A stretch of DNA of 50,143 nucleotides, taken from the NCBI RefSeq assembly GCF_002127655.1, contig NZ_NEHB01000033.1, positions 23,200 through 73,342 on the forward strand. The letters run 5' to 3'. This DNA comes from Janthinobacterium sp. GW456P (GTDB lineage: Bacteria > Pseudomonadota > Gammaproteobacteria > Burkholderiales > Burkholderiaceae_D). A program made the position numbers and the translations under genes. The notes under the pieces are model-generated. The model had not been told where the DNA came from, did not search any database, and was given only the letters and a program-made list of their open reading frames with translations. Shown piece after piece: positions 16,275 to 25,600 of the stretch. Position 1 is the stretch's first letter. Every line of letters starts with the position of its first letter.

Positions 16275-16301
16275 CCAGAAATGTTCACTTCAGGCTATAG
16301 T
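16275..16301 (+). promoter_or_regulatory. Promoter-like element of DUF3016 gene 2
   Basis: CCAGAA at 16275-16280 and TATAGT at 16296-16301, again 15 bases apart and preceded by GCGCT, match the element of paralogue 1 at 15646-15672. It lies 68 bases upstream of the ATG at 16369. Confidence 0.4.
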
Positions 16302-16368
16302 CAAGCAGGGTAGGCAGAGGCCGGCATGGAGCTGCCGCCGGGCCGTGAACTTTCTGGAAGGAAAGCAT

Positions 16369-16911
16369 ATGCGTATTTCCACGATGACGAAAACATGGAT
16401 AGCCGCCTTGGCACTGGCTGCGGGCAGCAGTGCCTGGGCGGGCGTCCAGGTGACGTTCGAGAAACCCGACGACTATTCCGATGTGCCGTTCAGCTCGCGC
16501 GACCGGGAGCAGGTGCTGGCGGGTCTGGCGGATCACTTCACTTGGCTGGGCAAGAGCTTGCCCCACGGTCAGGACCTCAGGATCGAGATCACCGATGTCG
16601 ACCTGGCGGGACGCGAAGACCCGGCGCGCCGCGGCGCCTTCGATGTGCGCGTGATGACGGGCCGTGCTGACTGGCCCCGTCTGCGCTTGCGCTATACGCT
16701 CGAGCAACATGGCAAAATCATTGCCAGCGGCAATGCTTATCTGTCAGATATGTCCTATTTGCAACATATCAACCGTTATTCCAGCAACGATGCCTTGCGC
16801 TATGAAAAGCGCATGATCGACGAGTGGTTCAAGAATACCTTCGGCGTCAAGCCCCAGGGCCGCAGCAGTCCCGTCCTGACCTTGCAGCCGCGCGACGTTC
16901 AGCGCAGGTAA
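16369..16911 (+). CDS. Secreted DUF3016 protein, paralogue 2
   Basis: A 180-residue exported DUF3016 protein closely resembling its upstream neighbour. It shares VDLAGRE, DWPR-RLRY-LEQ-GKIIASGNA, LSDMSYL and RYEK-MID-W-TFG-K. A signal peptide ends at SSAWA (about residue 24). The ATG at 16369 follows GGAAGGA at ideal spacing; an ATG at 16345 would add an unlikely N-terminal extension. The C-terminal tail is about 12 residues longer than in paralogue 1 and basic (QPRDVQRR). The TAA stop is immediately followed by the stop of the convergent gene. Function unknown. Confidence 0.85.
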   Translation: MRISTMTKTWIAALALAAGSSAWAGVQVTFEKPDDYSDVPFSSRDREQVLAGLADHFTWLGKSLPHGQDLRIEITDVDLAGREDPARRGAFDVRVMTGRADWPRLRLRYTLEQHGKIIASGNAYLSDMSYLQHINRYSSNDALRYEKRMIDEWFKNTFGVKPQGRSSPVLTLQPRDVQRR

Positions 16912-17697
16912 TCAACGCAGATAAGCGTCTTCGATGTGCGCCAGCTGGCCGTTCTTCCGCATGGCAAGCAGGGCGGCATTCATCTTCTCGATGAAATCGG
17001 TCTTGTAGGAAGGCGTGTTACGGGCGCTGTAGGCGATGTAGGTGGCTTCGGACGACAGTTCCAGCACTTCGCGCAAGTGAAAACCGTAGCCGGCCAGTTC
17101 GCCTTGCAGCCGGCGCGCCGTATAGCGTGCCGCGCCGCGGTCGCTGGCGTAGCAATCGATGCGCCGCAGGGCCAGTTTCTTCAGATTCGCCTCATTGCCC
17201 TTGGCCGCATCCAGGCGCAACAACCCCTGGCGGGCGGGCACCATCAACTTTTCCGACAGTAAAAATCCTGTGTTGACGCCGATGGTCAGGCCCGCAAAGT
17301 CGGTCGGGAAGTGCGTGCGCGGCGTGCGCATGACGGCGTCATGGCAAAACAGCACCACCGATTCGCGGTGCAGCATGTCCGAGTACGGCTGCACGTATAG
17401 CCGTTCCGTCTTGCGTCCGGGCGGGAACAAGCCGAAAACCTTGCCTTTTTCCAGAGCATCGAGTCCCCGTTTCCAGGGGCGCGGCTGCAGTTCCAGCCGG
17501 TACTCGGGCATCCGGCTGGACGCCTGGCGCAGGATATCGATGTACATGCCCTTGAAGGCCCCGTTTTCCACATAGCTGTACGGCGCATAGTCATCGTCGC
17601 CGTACAGGATGACGGTTTGCGGCGCGGCCAAGGCGGACGGCAACATGCCCGGCAGGGCCAGGGCCAGGCACAGTCTTGCCAGTATTGCTGCTTGCAT
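16912..17697 (-). CDS. Periplasmic solute-binding-like protein (SBP_bac_3 family)
   Basis: A 261-residue exported protein of the amino-acid-type periplasmic binding fold. A signal peptide (cleavage after SALA, about residue 24) is followed by VILYGDDDYAPYSYVENGAFKGMYIDILR. That is the classic start of family 3 binding proteins, in which a polar/aromatic segment contacts ligand. The second lobe includes TDFAGLTIGVNTGFLLSE and the family-typical RRIDCYASDRGAARY. No ABC permease or ATPase genes are near, so it may be an orphan sensor or binding protein rather than part of a transporter. Ligand unknown. Its TGA abuts the TAA of paralogue 2. Confidence 0.83.
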   Translation of the reverse strand: MQAAILARLCLALALPGMLPSALAAPQTVILYGDDDYAPYSYVENGAFKGMYIDILRQASSRMPEYRLELQPRPWKRGLDALEKGKVFGLFPPGRKTERLYVQPYSDMLHRESVVLFCHDAVMRTPRTHFPTDFAGLTIGVNTGFLLSEKLMVPARQGLLRLDAAKGNEANLKKLALRRIDCYASDRGAARYTARRLQGELAGYGFHLREVLELSSEATYIAYSARNTPSYKTDFIEKMNAALLAMRKNGQLAHIEDAYLR

Positions 17698-17771
17698 GCC
17701 GCTCCAGAATTAATGTCTTCCTGATAAGCATACAGCATGGCGGCATGACGGCCCGTTTAATTGGACCTGAA

Positions 17772-18215
17772 TCAATCGATCCAGTTTACCTGTGGAAACT
17801 TGCTGCCGAACTCTTCCGCCATGGGCACGACCTGGCTGCGCTTGTAGTTGAAGAAGACAAAGCCGGACTTGGCCATGGCGATCAGGGTATTGTCGCGCGG
17901 GCGCGTGATGCGGAAGGTGATGTCGCCGCCATACTTGTTGAAATCCATGACGCCCACTTCGAACAACAGCTGGTCGCGCGCATGGGCTTCGGCGCGGTAG
18001 GTGGTGGCCAGGTCGGTGACGATGATGCCGGTGCCGTCCGCTTCGATGTCGCGCACGCCATATTCGAACAGGAAGCGGGCGCGCGCCTCGGAAATCATGG
18101 AAATCATGGAATCGTTGCCGAGATGGTTGCCGGCGTTGATGTCCGTCGTGCGTACCGTCAGTTGCGAGGAATAGCAGTACTGGTCTTCGGGGAATTCAAG
18201 TTTCAAACGGGCCAT
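17772..18215 (-). CDS. Hot-dog-fold acyl-CoA thioesterase-like protein
   Basis: A 147-residue protein of the 4HBT/hot-dog superfamily, predicted to hydrolyse acyl thioesters. Typical elements are RTTDINAGNHLGNDSMISMISEARARFLFEYG (the long helix with Asn/His near the active site), IIVTDLATTYRAEAHARDQL and ITRPRDNTLIAMAKSGFVFFN. The ATG at 18215 has AAGAGAA upstream. It is monocistronic, leftward, with no fatty-acid genes nearby, so the substrate chain cannot be inferred. Confidence 0.8.
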   Translation of the reverse strand: MARLKLEFPEDQYCYSSQLTVRTTDINAGNHLGNDSMISMISEARARFLFEYGVRDIEADGTGIIVTDLATTYRAEAHARDQLLFEVGVMDFNKYGGDITFRITRPRDNTLIAMAKSGFVFFNYKRSQVVPMAEEFGSKFPQVNWID

Positions 18216-18347
18216 GGTGTTCTCTTGGGCTGGTGCGCAGGGCGCGGCGAAAAAATCCAATTCTAGCCGGTTCGCCGTGCCCCGTCGAAAAACGCCGCCT
18301 CAGGCGTGCGCTGCCATCACTGCTTGCGCACGCTGCTTGGCCTATGC

Positions 18348-19811
18348 TTATTTACGGACAATCCGGTACACCTTGCCCGTGCCGCTCAGCATGTACAGCT
18401 CGTTTTGCGCATCCTGGCCAAAGGACAGGATGTTGCCCACGTTCGTGATGCCCCAATCTGTCACAGCGGAGGCGGCGCCATTGCTGTAGCCGAAACTTCT
18501 CAGCCAGCCGCCGCAGTAGTCCGAATACAGGTATTGCCCGGCCAGTTCCGGCACGGCCGTGCCCCGGTACACATAGCCGCCCGTGATGGAGCAGTTGCCC
18601 GCACTGCCGGTGTCGTATTCGATAACGGGCAATACCAGACCCGCCTGATTGCAGCTGGCACTGTTGTAGCAATGCGCGCCTTCCATGATGTTCCAGCCAT
18701 AGTTGTTCCCCGCCTGGCCCACGGGGCGCACGTCGACCTCTTCCCAGTTGGCCTGGCCCACGTCGGCGATGTACAGCAGCTGGCCCGGCACATCGAAGGC
18801 GTAGCGCCACGGATTGCGCAAGCCGTAGGCCCAGATTTCGCCGCGCGCGCCTGCCGTACCGGCAAATGGATTGCCCGGCGGAATGGCGTACGGCTGGGCC
18901 ACCGTGCTGGCGTTGACGTCCAGGCGCAGCAGCTTGCCCAGCAATATGTTCGTGTTTTGCGCGTTGCGGGGCGGATCGCCCCCGCTGCCGCCGTCGCCCG
19001 TGCCCGCGTACAGATAACCGTCCGGGCCAAAGCTGAGCAAGCCGCCATAGTGGTTGCTGAACGTGGGGTGGGGGATGGTGATAATGGCGAGCGCGGACAG
19101 GGGATCGGCCACGTTGGCGTTGCCGGCCGACACTTGCCGGCGCTCGATGACGATATCGCCGGCCAGGTTGGTGTAGTAGATGAAAAAATAGCCGTTGCCC
19201 GCGTATTGCGGATGGAAGGCCAACGACAGCAGGCCCCGCTCGCCGCTGGTGGTGGTGAGCGCACTGATGTCGAGGAAGGGCGTGGCCAGCAGGCTGCCGT
19301 TCTGCACCACGCGGATGCGGCCGGGGCGCTCCACGATGAAAAGGCGGCTGTCGCCGGGCGGCGCCGTGAGGAAGATGGGGGCGTCCAGTCCGCTGGCCAC
19401 TTCCTGCAGGCGCAGGGCCAGCGGCGCGGCTGCCGCATACAGGACGCTGGCGCCGGCTGTGGCGCCCGCATTGACTTGCACCTGCTGCGTGACGGGCGTG
19501 GGCGCCAAGGTGCCTGTGCCTTGCGCCACGCTGGCGGCATTGATGGCGTAGGCGCCGGGCGCCAGGTCCGTCAAGGTGGCGCTGGCCGTCAAGGTCTTGC
19601 TGTACGACGCGGGTCCCGTGACCGTCACGGCAGCCGCCACGCCAGCGGGCAGGCCGCCGATGGTGACTGTCAGGCTGCCGGTCGTCGCGCCGGGCGGCGG
19701 GTGTCCGCCACCACCGCCACCACCGCCGCCACAGGCGGCCAGCAGGGCCAGACAGCCTGCCAGCAGCAGGGCCGGCCAGGGACGGGAAAAGCGGGAAAAT
19801 ATATTGCGCAT
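18348..19811 (-). CDS. Lipoprotein glucose/sorbosone dehydrogenase-like (PQQ-type beta-propeller)
   Basis: A 487-residue lipoprotein with lipobox LLAAC (Cys27), directly followed by nine glycines that probably tether the protein away from the membrane. Residues about 40-125 form a small Thr/Ala/Val-rich beta domain. The remainder is a GSDH-type propeller: IFLTAPPGDSRLFIVERPGRIRVV, GERGLLSLAFHPQYAGNGYFF, LSFGPDGYLYAGTGDGGSGGDP, ILLGKLLRLDV and WRYAFD. These match soluble aldose dehydrogenases that use PQQ to oxidise sugars. The substrate and PQQ dependence are inferred. The ATG at 19811 has AGGAG upstream. No cytochrome partner is adjacent. Confidence 0.88.
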   Translation of the reverse strand: MRNIFSRFSRPWPALLLAGCLALLAACGGGGGGGGGHPPPGATTGSLTVTIGGLPAGVAAAVTVTGPASYSKTLTASATLTDLAPGAYAINAASVAQGTGTLAPTPVTQQVQVNAGATAGASVLYAAAAPLALRLQEVASGLDAPIFLTAPPGDSRLFIVERPGRIRVVQNGSLLATPFLDISALTTTSGERGLLSLAFHPQYAGNGYFFIYYTNLAGDIVIERRQVSAGNANVADPLSALAIITIPHPTFSNHYGGLLSFGPDGYLYAGTGDGGSGGDPPRNAQNTNILLGKLLRLDVNASTVAQPYAIPPGNPFAGTAGARGEIWAYGLRNPWRYAFDVPGQLLYIADVGQANWEEVDVRPVGQAGNNYGWNIMEGAHCYNSASCNQAGLVLPVIEYDTGSAGNCSITGGYVYRGTAVPELAGQYLYSDYCGGWLRSFGYSNGAASAVTDWGITNVGNILSFGQDAQNELYMLSGTGKVYRIVRK

Positions 19812-20097
19812 GTCAGTCTCCTGCGGGAAGGACACAACGGCTGCTCAATAGGTGATCAGGTGAAGGACCTGTGCCAAGAATGCGCGTCTCGATGGTGGCA
19901 AGATTGAGCTGGCGCAAACGGATCTCATACTGGCGCCAGCATACGCCCCGCTTCTGCCGCCCTTCCGTGCGCTGCTGCACCGTGCGGCGCCATCGGACAA
20001 ATGCGCCGCGTTTTCAGACAAGCGCGGGGGCCCTTGCCCCGCCACGCCCGCCGGCGTCCGATAATGGCGCATCTGAAACCGAGCAGGAAGACATCCC

Positions 20098-21204
20098 ATG
20101 AAAACCAAAGCCGCGATTGCCTGGAAGGCGGGCGCCCCGCTGACCATCGAAGAAGTCGACCTGGCGGGCCCGCGCGCGGGCGAAGTGCTGGTCGAGCTCA
20201 AAGCCACGGGCATTTGCCATACCGATTACTACACCTTGTCCGGTGCCGATCCGGAAGGCATCTTCCCTGCCATCCTCGGCCATGAGGGCGCCGGCGTCGT
20301 CGTCGACGTGGGCCCGGGCGTGACGACCCTGAAAAAGGATGACCACGTCATCCCGCTGTACACGCCGGAATGCCGCCAGTGCAAATTCTGCCTGTCGCAA
20401 AAGACGAATCTGTGCCAGGCCATCCGCTCCACGCAGGGGCGCGGCCTGATGCCGGACGCCACCAGCCGTTTTTCGCTGAATGGTCAGCCGCTGTTCCACT
20501 ACATGGGCACGTCGACCTTTTCCAATTACATCGTCGTGCCGGAAATCGCGCTCGCCAAGATCCGTGAAGACGCGCCGTTCGACAAGGTTTGCTACATCGG
20601 CTGCGGCGTGACGACGGGCGTGGGTGCGGTATTGTTCTCGGCCAAGGTCGAGGCGGGCGCCAACGTGGCCGTGTTCGGCCTGGGCGGCATCGGCCTGAAC
20701 GTGATCCAGGCGGCGAAGATGGTCGGCGCCGATAAAATCATCGGCATCGACATCAACCCGGCGCGCCAGGCCATTGCGCGCAAGTTCGGCATGACGCATT
20801 TTATCAACCCGAACGAAGTGGAAAACGTCGTCGATGCCATCGTGCAGCTGACCGATGGCGGCGCCGACTACAGTTTCGAATGCGTGGGCAATACGACCCT
20901 GATGCGCCAGGCGCTCGAGTGCACGCACAAGGGCTGGGGCAAGTCCTTCATCATCGGCGTGGCGGCGGCCGGCCAGGAAATTTCCACGCGCCCGTTCCAG
21001 CTGGTGACGGGACGCGAGTGGCGCGGTTCGGCCTTCGGCGGCGCGCGCGGCCGCACGGACGTGCCGAAGATCGTCGACTGGTATATGGAAGGCAAGCTCA
21101 ACATTGACGACCTGATCACGCACCGCCTGCCGCTCGAGCGCATCAATGAGGGCTTCGACCTGATGAAGAGCGGCGAATCGATCCGTTCCGTCGTGTTGTA
21201 CTAG
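20098..21204 (+). CDS. frmA: S-(hydroxymethyl)glutathione dehydrogenase (class III alcohol dehydrogenase)
   Basis: Oxidises the glutathione adduct of formaldehyde to S-formylglutathione with NAD; 368 residues, the usual length. Catalytic zinc ligands are Cys40 (GICHTDYY), His62 (GHEGAG) and a later Cys in YIGCGVTTG. Structural zinc is held by Cys92, Cys95, Cys98 and Cys106. The NAD-binding motif is GLGGIGL. A GCAGGAAG Shine-Dalgarno sequence precedes the ATG. Neither the usual S-formylglutathione hydrolase (frmB) nor the frmR repressor is adjacent. A strong hairpin follows at 21243-21279. The alpha/beta hydrolase at 29046 does not look like frmB. Confidence 0.96.
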   Translation: MKTKAAIAWKAGAPLTIEEVDLAGPRAGEVLVELKATGICHTDYYTLSGADPEGIFPAILGHEGAGVVVDVGPGVTTLKKDDHVIPLYTPECRQCKFCLSQKTNLCQAIRSTQGRGLMPDATSRFSLNGQPLFHYMGTSTFSNYIVVPEIALAKIREDAPFDKVCYIGCGVTTGVGAVLFSAKVEAGANVAVFGLGGIGLNVIQAAKMVGADKIIGIDINPARQAIARKFGMTHFINPNEVENVVDAIVQLTDGGADYSFECVGNTTLMRQALECTHKGWGKSFIIGVAAAGQEISTRPFQLVTGREWRGSAFGGARGRTDVPKIVDWYMEGKLNIDDLITHRLPLERINEGFDLMKSGESIRSVVLY

Positions 21205-21242
21205 TTTTATCGGATGTACTCATTGCGCAACACATAACGGAC

Positions 21243-21279
21243 GGGGCAGGGCGGCAGGCTGTACTTCGCCGCCTGCCCC
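21243..21279 (+). other. Strong GC hairpin downstream of frmA
   Basis: GGGGCAGGGCGGC (21243-21255) pairs with GCCGCCTGCCCC (21268-21279) with one bulged G and a 12-base loop. No T run follows, so it may slow transcription or protect the frmA 3' end rather than act as an intrinsic terminator. Confidence 0.5.
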
Positions 21280-21320
21280 TGCTAGTGTGAAGACATCACG
21301 CCTTGCCTTGGGAGCCGTTC

Positions 21321-21554
21321 ATGTTTGCCACTGCCTATCTCGCGACCTTGCGCCGCATGCTGCCCGTCTTCCTGGGGGCGGCCCTGTCTTCCCTGCTGGC
21401 CTTATGGTGGAGCAATGCCGCCAGCCTTGCCACGCCCGCCATCTGGCTGGCGCTGCTGGCCACCTATCTGCTGTGCGCGCTGATGTTCACGCCGCTGGCC
21501 TGGCACCGCCAGCAGCTGGCCACGCGCCACGTGCGCACGAACAAGTCGCGCTGA
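21321..21554 (+). CDS. Small two-helix membrane protein
   Basis: A 77-residue protein with likely membrane helices at about 13-30 and 38-57 and a basic C-terminus (RHVRTNKSR) that should be cytoplasmic. GGGAG lies eight bases before the ATG at 21321. Not recognised as a named family. It lies downstream of frmA, separated by 116 bases and a hairpin, so co-transcription is uncertain. It ends 12 bases before the stop of the convergent GlxA-type regulator. Confidence 0.65.
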   Translation: MFATAYLATLRRMLPVFLGAALSSLLALWWSNAASLATPAIWLALLATYLLCALMFTPLAWHRQQLATRHVRTNKSR

Positions 21555-21566
21555 TCCTCGCTGCGC

Positions 21567-22571
21567 CTAGCGCGCCGTGCTGGAAAAGCGCTCGCGGTAG
21601 TCGCGGGGCGTGATGGCAAGTTTTTTTTGAAACAGGCGGCGCAGCCTGTCCTCGCTGTGCAGGCCCGCCTGCGCGGCCACCTGTTTTAAGGAGGACACAT
21701 TGTCTTCCAGTAAACGGCGTGCCACTTCGAAGCGGGCTGTGTCGATGAATTCCGTGGGGCTGATGCCCGTTTCGCGCTGGAACACGCGCGTAAAATTGCG
21801 CTCGCTCATGGCCAGCCTGGCCGCCAGCAGCGGCACAGTCAGCTCTTCCGCCAAGTGTTCCATGATCCATCCCTGCAATTGCCGGATGGTCGGATGCGTC
21901 GTCATCTGGCTCGACAGGTGCACGGAAAACTGCGACTGGCCGCCGGGCCGCTTCAGATACACGACCAGGTCGCGCGCCACTTCGAGCGCGATATCGCGGC
22001 TGAAATCGTCTTCCACCAGGGCCAGCGCCAGATCGATGCCGGCCGTGACGCCCGCCGACGTCCAGAATTTCCCTTCCCGCACGAAAATCGCGTCGGCATT
22101 GACCTGTATTAATGGATAGCGCTGGCGCAGGCTGTCCACGGCGCTCCAGTGCGTGGCGGCAGTCTTGCCGTCGAGCACACCGGCCTCGGCCAGGAAAAAG
22201 CAGCCCGTGCACAGGGCCGCCAGGGTGGCGATGCGGGGCGCCGCCTCGGCCACCCAGGCGGCGAGGGCGGGAATGTCCTGCAAGACTTGCTCGACGTGGT
22301 GGCAGCCCACGATGACGGCCAGGTCGGGCAGGCGGCTGGCATCGAGCGCCTTGCTGGCATGCAGCGACATCAGGGTGTCCGACTCGACCGGGCCGATGGC
22401 CGTCGAGGCGATGCGCACGTCGTAGCCGCCAGGCAGATTGCGCAGGCGCAAATGGGTGTTGGCGTAGTCAAAGACTTTCATGGCGCCGATGGCTTCGAGC
22501 GCCTTGAAGCCGGGATAGACGACGATGTCCACGGTGCGCAGGGGGAATTCTTTGGGGCTTTGCTTGATCAT
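21567..22571 (-). CDS. GlxA-family transcriptional regulator (DJ-1/PfpI + AraC HTH)
   Basis: A 334-residue regulator. The N-terminal DJ-1/PfpI-like domain (about 10-190) starts VDIVVYPGFKALEAIGAMKVF and includes the nucleophile-elbow region ALCTGCFFLAEAGVLDGK with a conserved Cys. The C-terminal AraC DNA-binding domain (about 225-330) carries two helix-turn-helix motifs: AARLAMSERNFTRVFQRETG, and the second ending PRDYRERF. This class commonly controls catabolic or nitrogen-related genes. It is divergent from the large DUF6701 gene at 22687, an obvious but untested target. The ATG at 22571 was chosen because the protein sequence before it is not family-like. Confidence 0.9.
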   Translation of the reverse strand: MIKQSPKEFPLRTVDIVVYPGFKALEAIGAMKVFDYANTHLRLRNLPGGYDVRIASTAIGPVESDTLMSLHASKALDASRLPDLAVIVGCHHVEQVLQDIPALAAWVAEAAPRIATLAALCTGCFFLAEAGVLDGKTAATHWSAVDSLRQRYPLIQVNADAIFVREGKFWTSAGVTAGIDLALALVEDDFSRDIALEVARDLVVYLKRPGGQSQFSVHLSSQMTTHPTIRQLQGWIMEHLAEELTVPLLAARLAMSERNFTRVFQRETGISPTEFIDTARFEVARRLLEDNVSSLKQVAAQAGLHSEDRLRRLFQKKLAITPRDYRERFSSTAR

Positions 22572-22686
22572 GCGATATGCGCGAGGGTGAAAAATACTGC
22601 CATAATGCAACAATGGCGATGGCGTAGACTAGCATGGAATCACCGACGCGCCCGCTGACTTCCCACCCATCGGCTTCCTGAATATC

Positions 22687-25600
22687 GTGCGCTTACTCCA
22701 TTTTTTTGCCTCCCTGACATTGTTGTTGGGCTCCTCCCTTGTCCACGCGGCCACGCTCAACTTCAATGGCGGCGCCGTTAGCGGCTGCAGCCTGCCAGCG
22801 TCAAGCACCCAATACACGTGCGCCACCCTTCTTATGGGCAGCACCGACAATGTCGTCATCGCCAGCGGCTATGGCGTGACGGTCAACAGCGATGTGAGCA
22901 TCGGCTACAACCAGGGTCTGAGCATGAGCGGTACGGCCGCCCTGACGGCCAACCGCAATATCGACATCAGCAATGTCAATCCGCCCAATCTGAAAATCAC
23001 GGGCGGCAGCTTGACGGCCAAAGGCGGTAATTTCAATGCGGGATCGCAGGGCGGCACGGTGCTCGTGGCCGATATCTCGGCCGCGTCCGTCTCGCTGGGC
23101 GGCACGCCCGTAAAGGTGACGGGCAACATCACGGCGACGGGCAATATCGATATTTCTTCCGGCTCGACGCTGACTGGCGCCATCAGCGGCGGATCGATCA
23201 GCAGCAATTCCAACGTCACCATCAGCGGCAGCGTCAAAGCCACGGGCAGCGTCAGCATCGGCTCAAGCTCGACGATAGCCGGCCCCATCAGCGGCAGCGC
23301 CGTCAGCACCAGTTCCAGCGTGACGATCACGGGCGACGTGACGGCCGTCAATTCCTTCAGCCTCGGTTCGGGCAGCAGCCTGACGGGCACCACGACGGCG
23401 CCCGTCGTCAGCATCGATGCGTCCAACAGCAAGGTGCAGGGCGACATCACGGCCAGCACCTCGCTGTCCGTCGGCTCGGGCAGCCAGGTGAAGGGCAACC
23501 TGACATCGCCCACCATCGACCTGAAGGCGTCCGGCCTGCTCGTCACGGGCGACGTGAAGGCGCTGACTTCGCTGTCGATCGCCTCCGGCAACGGCATCAA
23601 GGGCAATGTGGAGGGCGGCAATGTCACCCTCGATTCCTCGAATGCGTATATCACCGGCAATGCCCTGGTCGACCACATCACCCTGGGCTGGCAGGGGAGG
23701 GTGCAGCAGACGATTACCTGCAAGGCCTATACGCCATCGAATCCGTGCAGCTGCGTGACGAACAACAGCGGCTGGCCCTACACCGATCCGCTGGGGCCGA
23801 AATGCGGCCCCGGTACGCCGAGCGGACTGCACCATTTCCAGATCGAGCACCCAGGCACGGCCCTGACGTGCGCGCCGCAGACGGTGACGGTGACGGCGTG
23901 CGCGGATGCCGCCTGCAGCGCCAGATACACGGGTGGCGCGACTGTCACCGTCAGCCCTGGCGGCACGGCGACGCCGATCGGTAACAGCGGCGTGGCGACG
24001 GCCAGCGTGCGCCAGTACACCGTTGGCACGGCTACCCTGAGCCTGACGAGCGTGCCCGGCACCACGGGCGCGCTTGTCTGCAAGCGGGCGGTGGGTGCCA
24101 GCAGCAGCTGCGACATGGCCTTTGCCGAGACAGGCTTGACGGTCATCCCCGTCAATCATGTCTCGGCCAAGCCGCAGGCGTTCGATATCAGCGCCGTGCA
24201 AGCCGGCCCCGACGCGCAAGCTTGCGTGCCGCTGTTCAAGAATACCAGCAAGGATTTGACCCTCAGTTGCAGCTATAGCAATCCCGCCAGCGGCACCTTG
24301 CCCGTCTTGATCAAAGGCACGGGGGGCTTCGTGCCATTGGCCGCGAGCGCCAGCAGCGCGTGCAGCGCGACGGGCCAGTCCGTCAACCTGGCGTTCGACA
24401 ACACGGGCGTCGCCACGGCCATCATGTCGTATGCGGACGTGGGCAAGCTGAATTTGACGGCCACTTATACGGGGTCGGCCACGACCGGCGACGTCGGCTT
24501 GAGTATGAAGGGCAGCGCCGACGTCGTTGTCGTGCCTGCCTCCTTCAGCATCTCTGCCATTGCCAGCCCCCAGCGCGCGGGGGCGCCCGTGATGATCAGC
24601 GCGCGCGCGCTCAATAACCTCAAGGCCCTGACGCCGAACTTTGGTAACGAAAAATTGTCAGAGACGGTGCTGCCTTCGCTGGCCAGCCTGGTCAAGCCGG
24701 CGGAGACCGATTTTTCTGATCGAGCCAAGCCGGCCATGCAGGGTAGCGTGGTCTTCGCCAATGGTAGCGTTGCCAGCAGCGACATGAGCTGGCCGGAAGT
24801 GGGAACGATCACCATCGCCCTGAATCTGGCCAACCGCAACGGCTATCTGGATGCCAACATTGCTGTGCCGACCTTGCTGAAGGCTTCGGGGTTGAGCGAT
24901 GAGGTGCGGTTCATCCCGCACCACTTCATCACGGAGCTGATCAAGAACGGCGCTGCCGAAAGCACCGCCACGCCTTGCGCCGCACCGCTCACCTGCGCCG
25001 ACGATGGGGAGAAAGGCCGTTACGCCTACTCTGGGCAGGCGATAGGCGTGCGCGTGACCGCGCGCGCCCTAGGGGAAGCGACGACCCAAAATTATGACGA
25101 ACGCAACCCGACCGTGCTGGCACCCGTGCTGCTCGATGGCTGGGATGCGGCCACGGGCAAGATTTCCTTTCCGCCGAGCACTTCTGATGGAAGCAGCCGT
25201 CTCACCGATGGCAAGAGGGAGCAAAATACCGTCACCGGCGTGGCGCCCGCGAAGTTCATCCTCGGCGTTGCCTCGTCCTTGGTTGCCTACCGTTTCCCGG
25301 GCAAGGCAGGCGTGCCAGCGAAGGTGGCGCCCACCGACGTGCGCTTGCGCGCCAGCAGCACGTATCCGGACGGCGCCATCGTCAACTCAACCTCGCCAGT
25401 GATCCAGAACGAGGCACGGATGACTGTGCTGTCGGGGCAATGGATGGTGCCCCACAGCTATGGCTCCGAGTTGCTGCCCGTCAGGCTGGCCGTGCAAGTC
25501 CAGTACTGGAATGGGACGAAATGGGTCACGAATCTGCTCGACAGCATCAGTGCGATCAAGAAAACGGATGTGGTGCTGGCCAATTGCAAGAAAACGCTGG

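Noticed and set aside
19708..19734. A phase-variable triplet tract in the lipoprotein dehydrogenase (nine Gly codons)
   Set aside because: Changes in triplet number would keep the frame, and the codons are mixed (GGC/GGT/GGA); a flexible tether explains it.
23122..23655. A CRISPR-like or tandem DNA repeat
   Set aside because: The repetition is at protein level (35-36 residues) and diverged at DNA level; there are no constant repeats with unique spacers.
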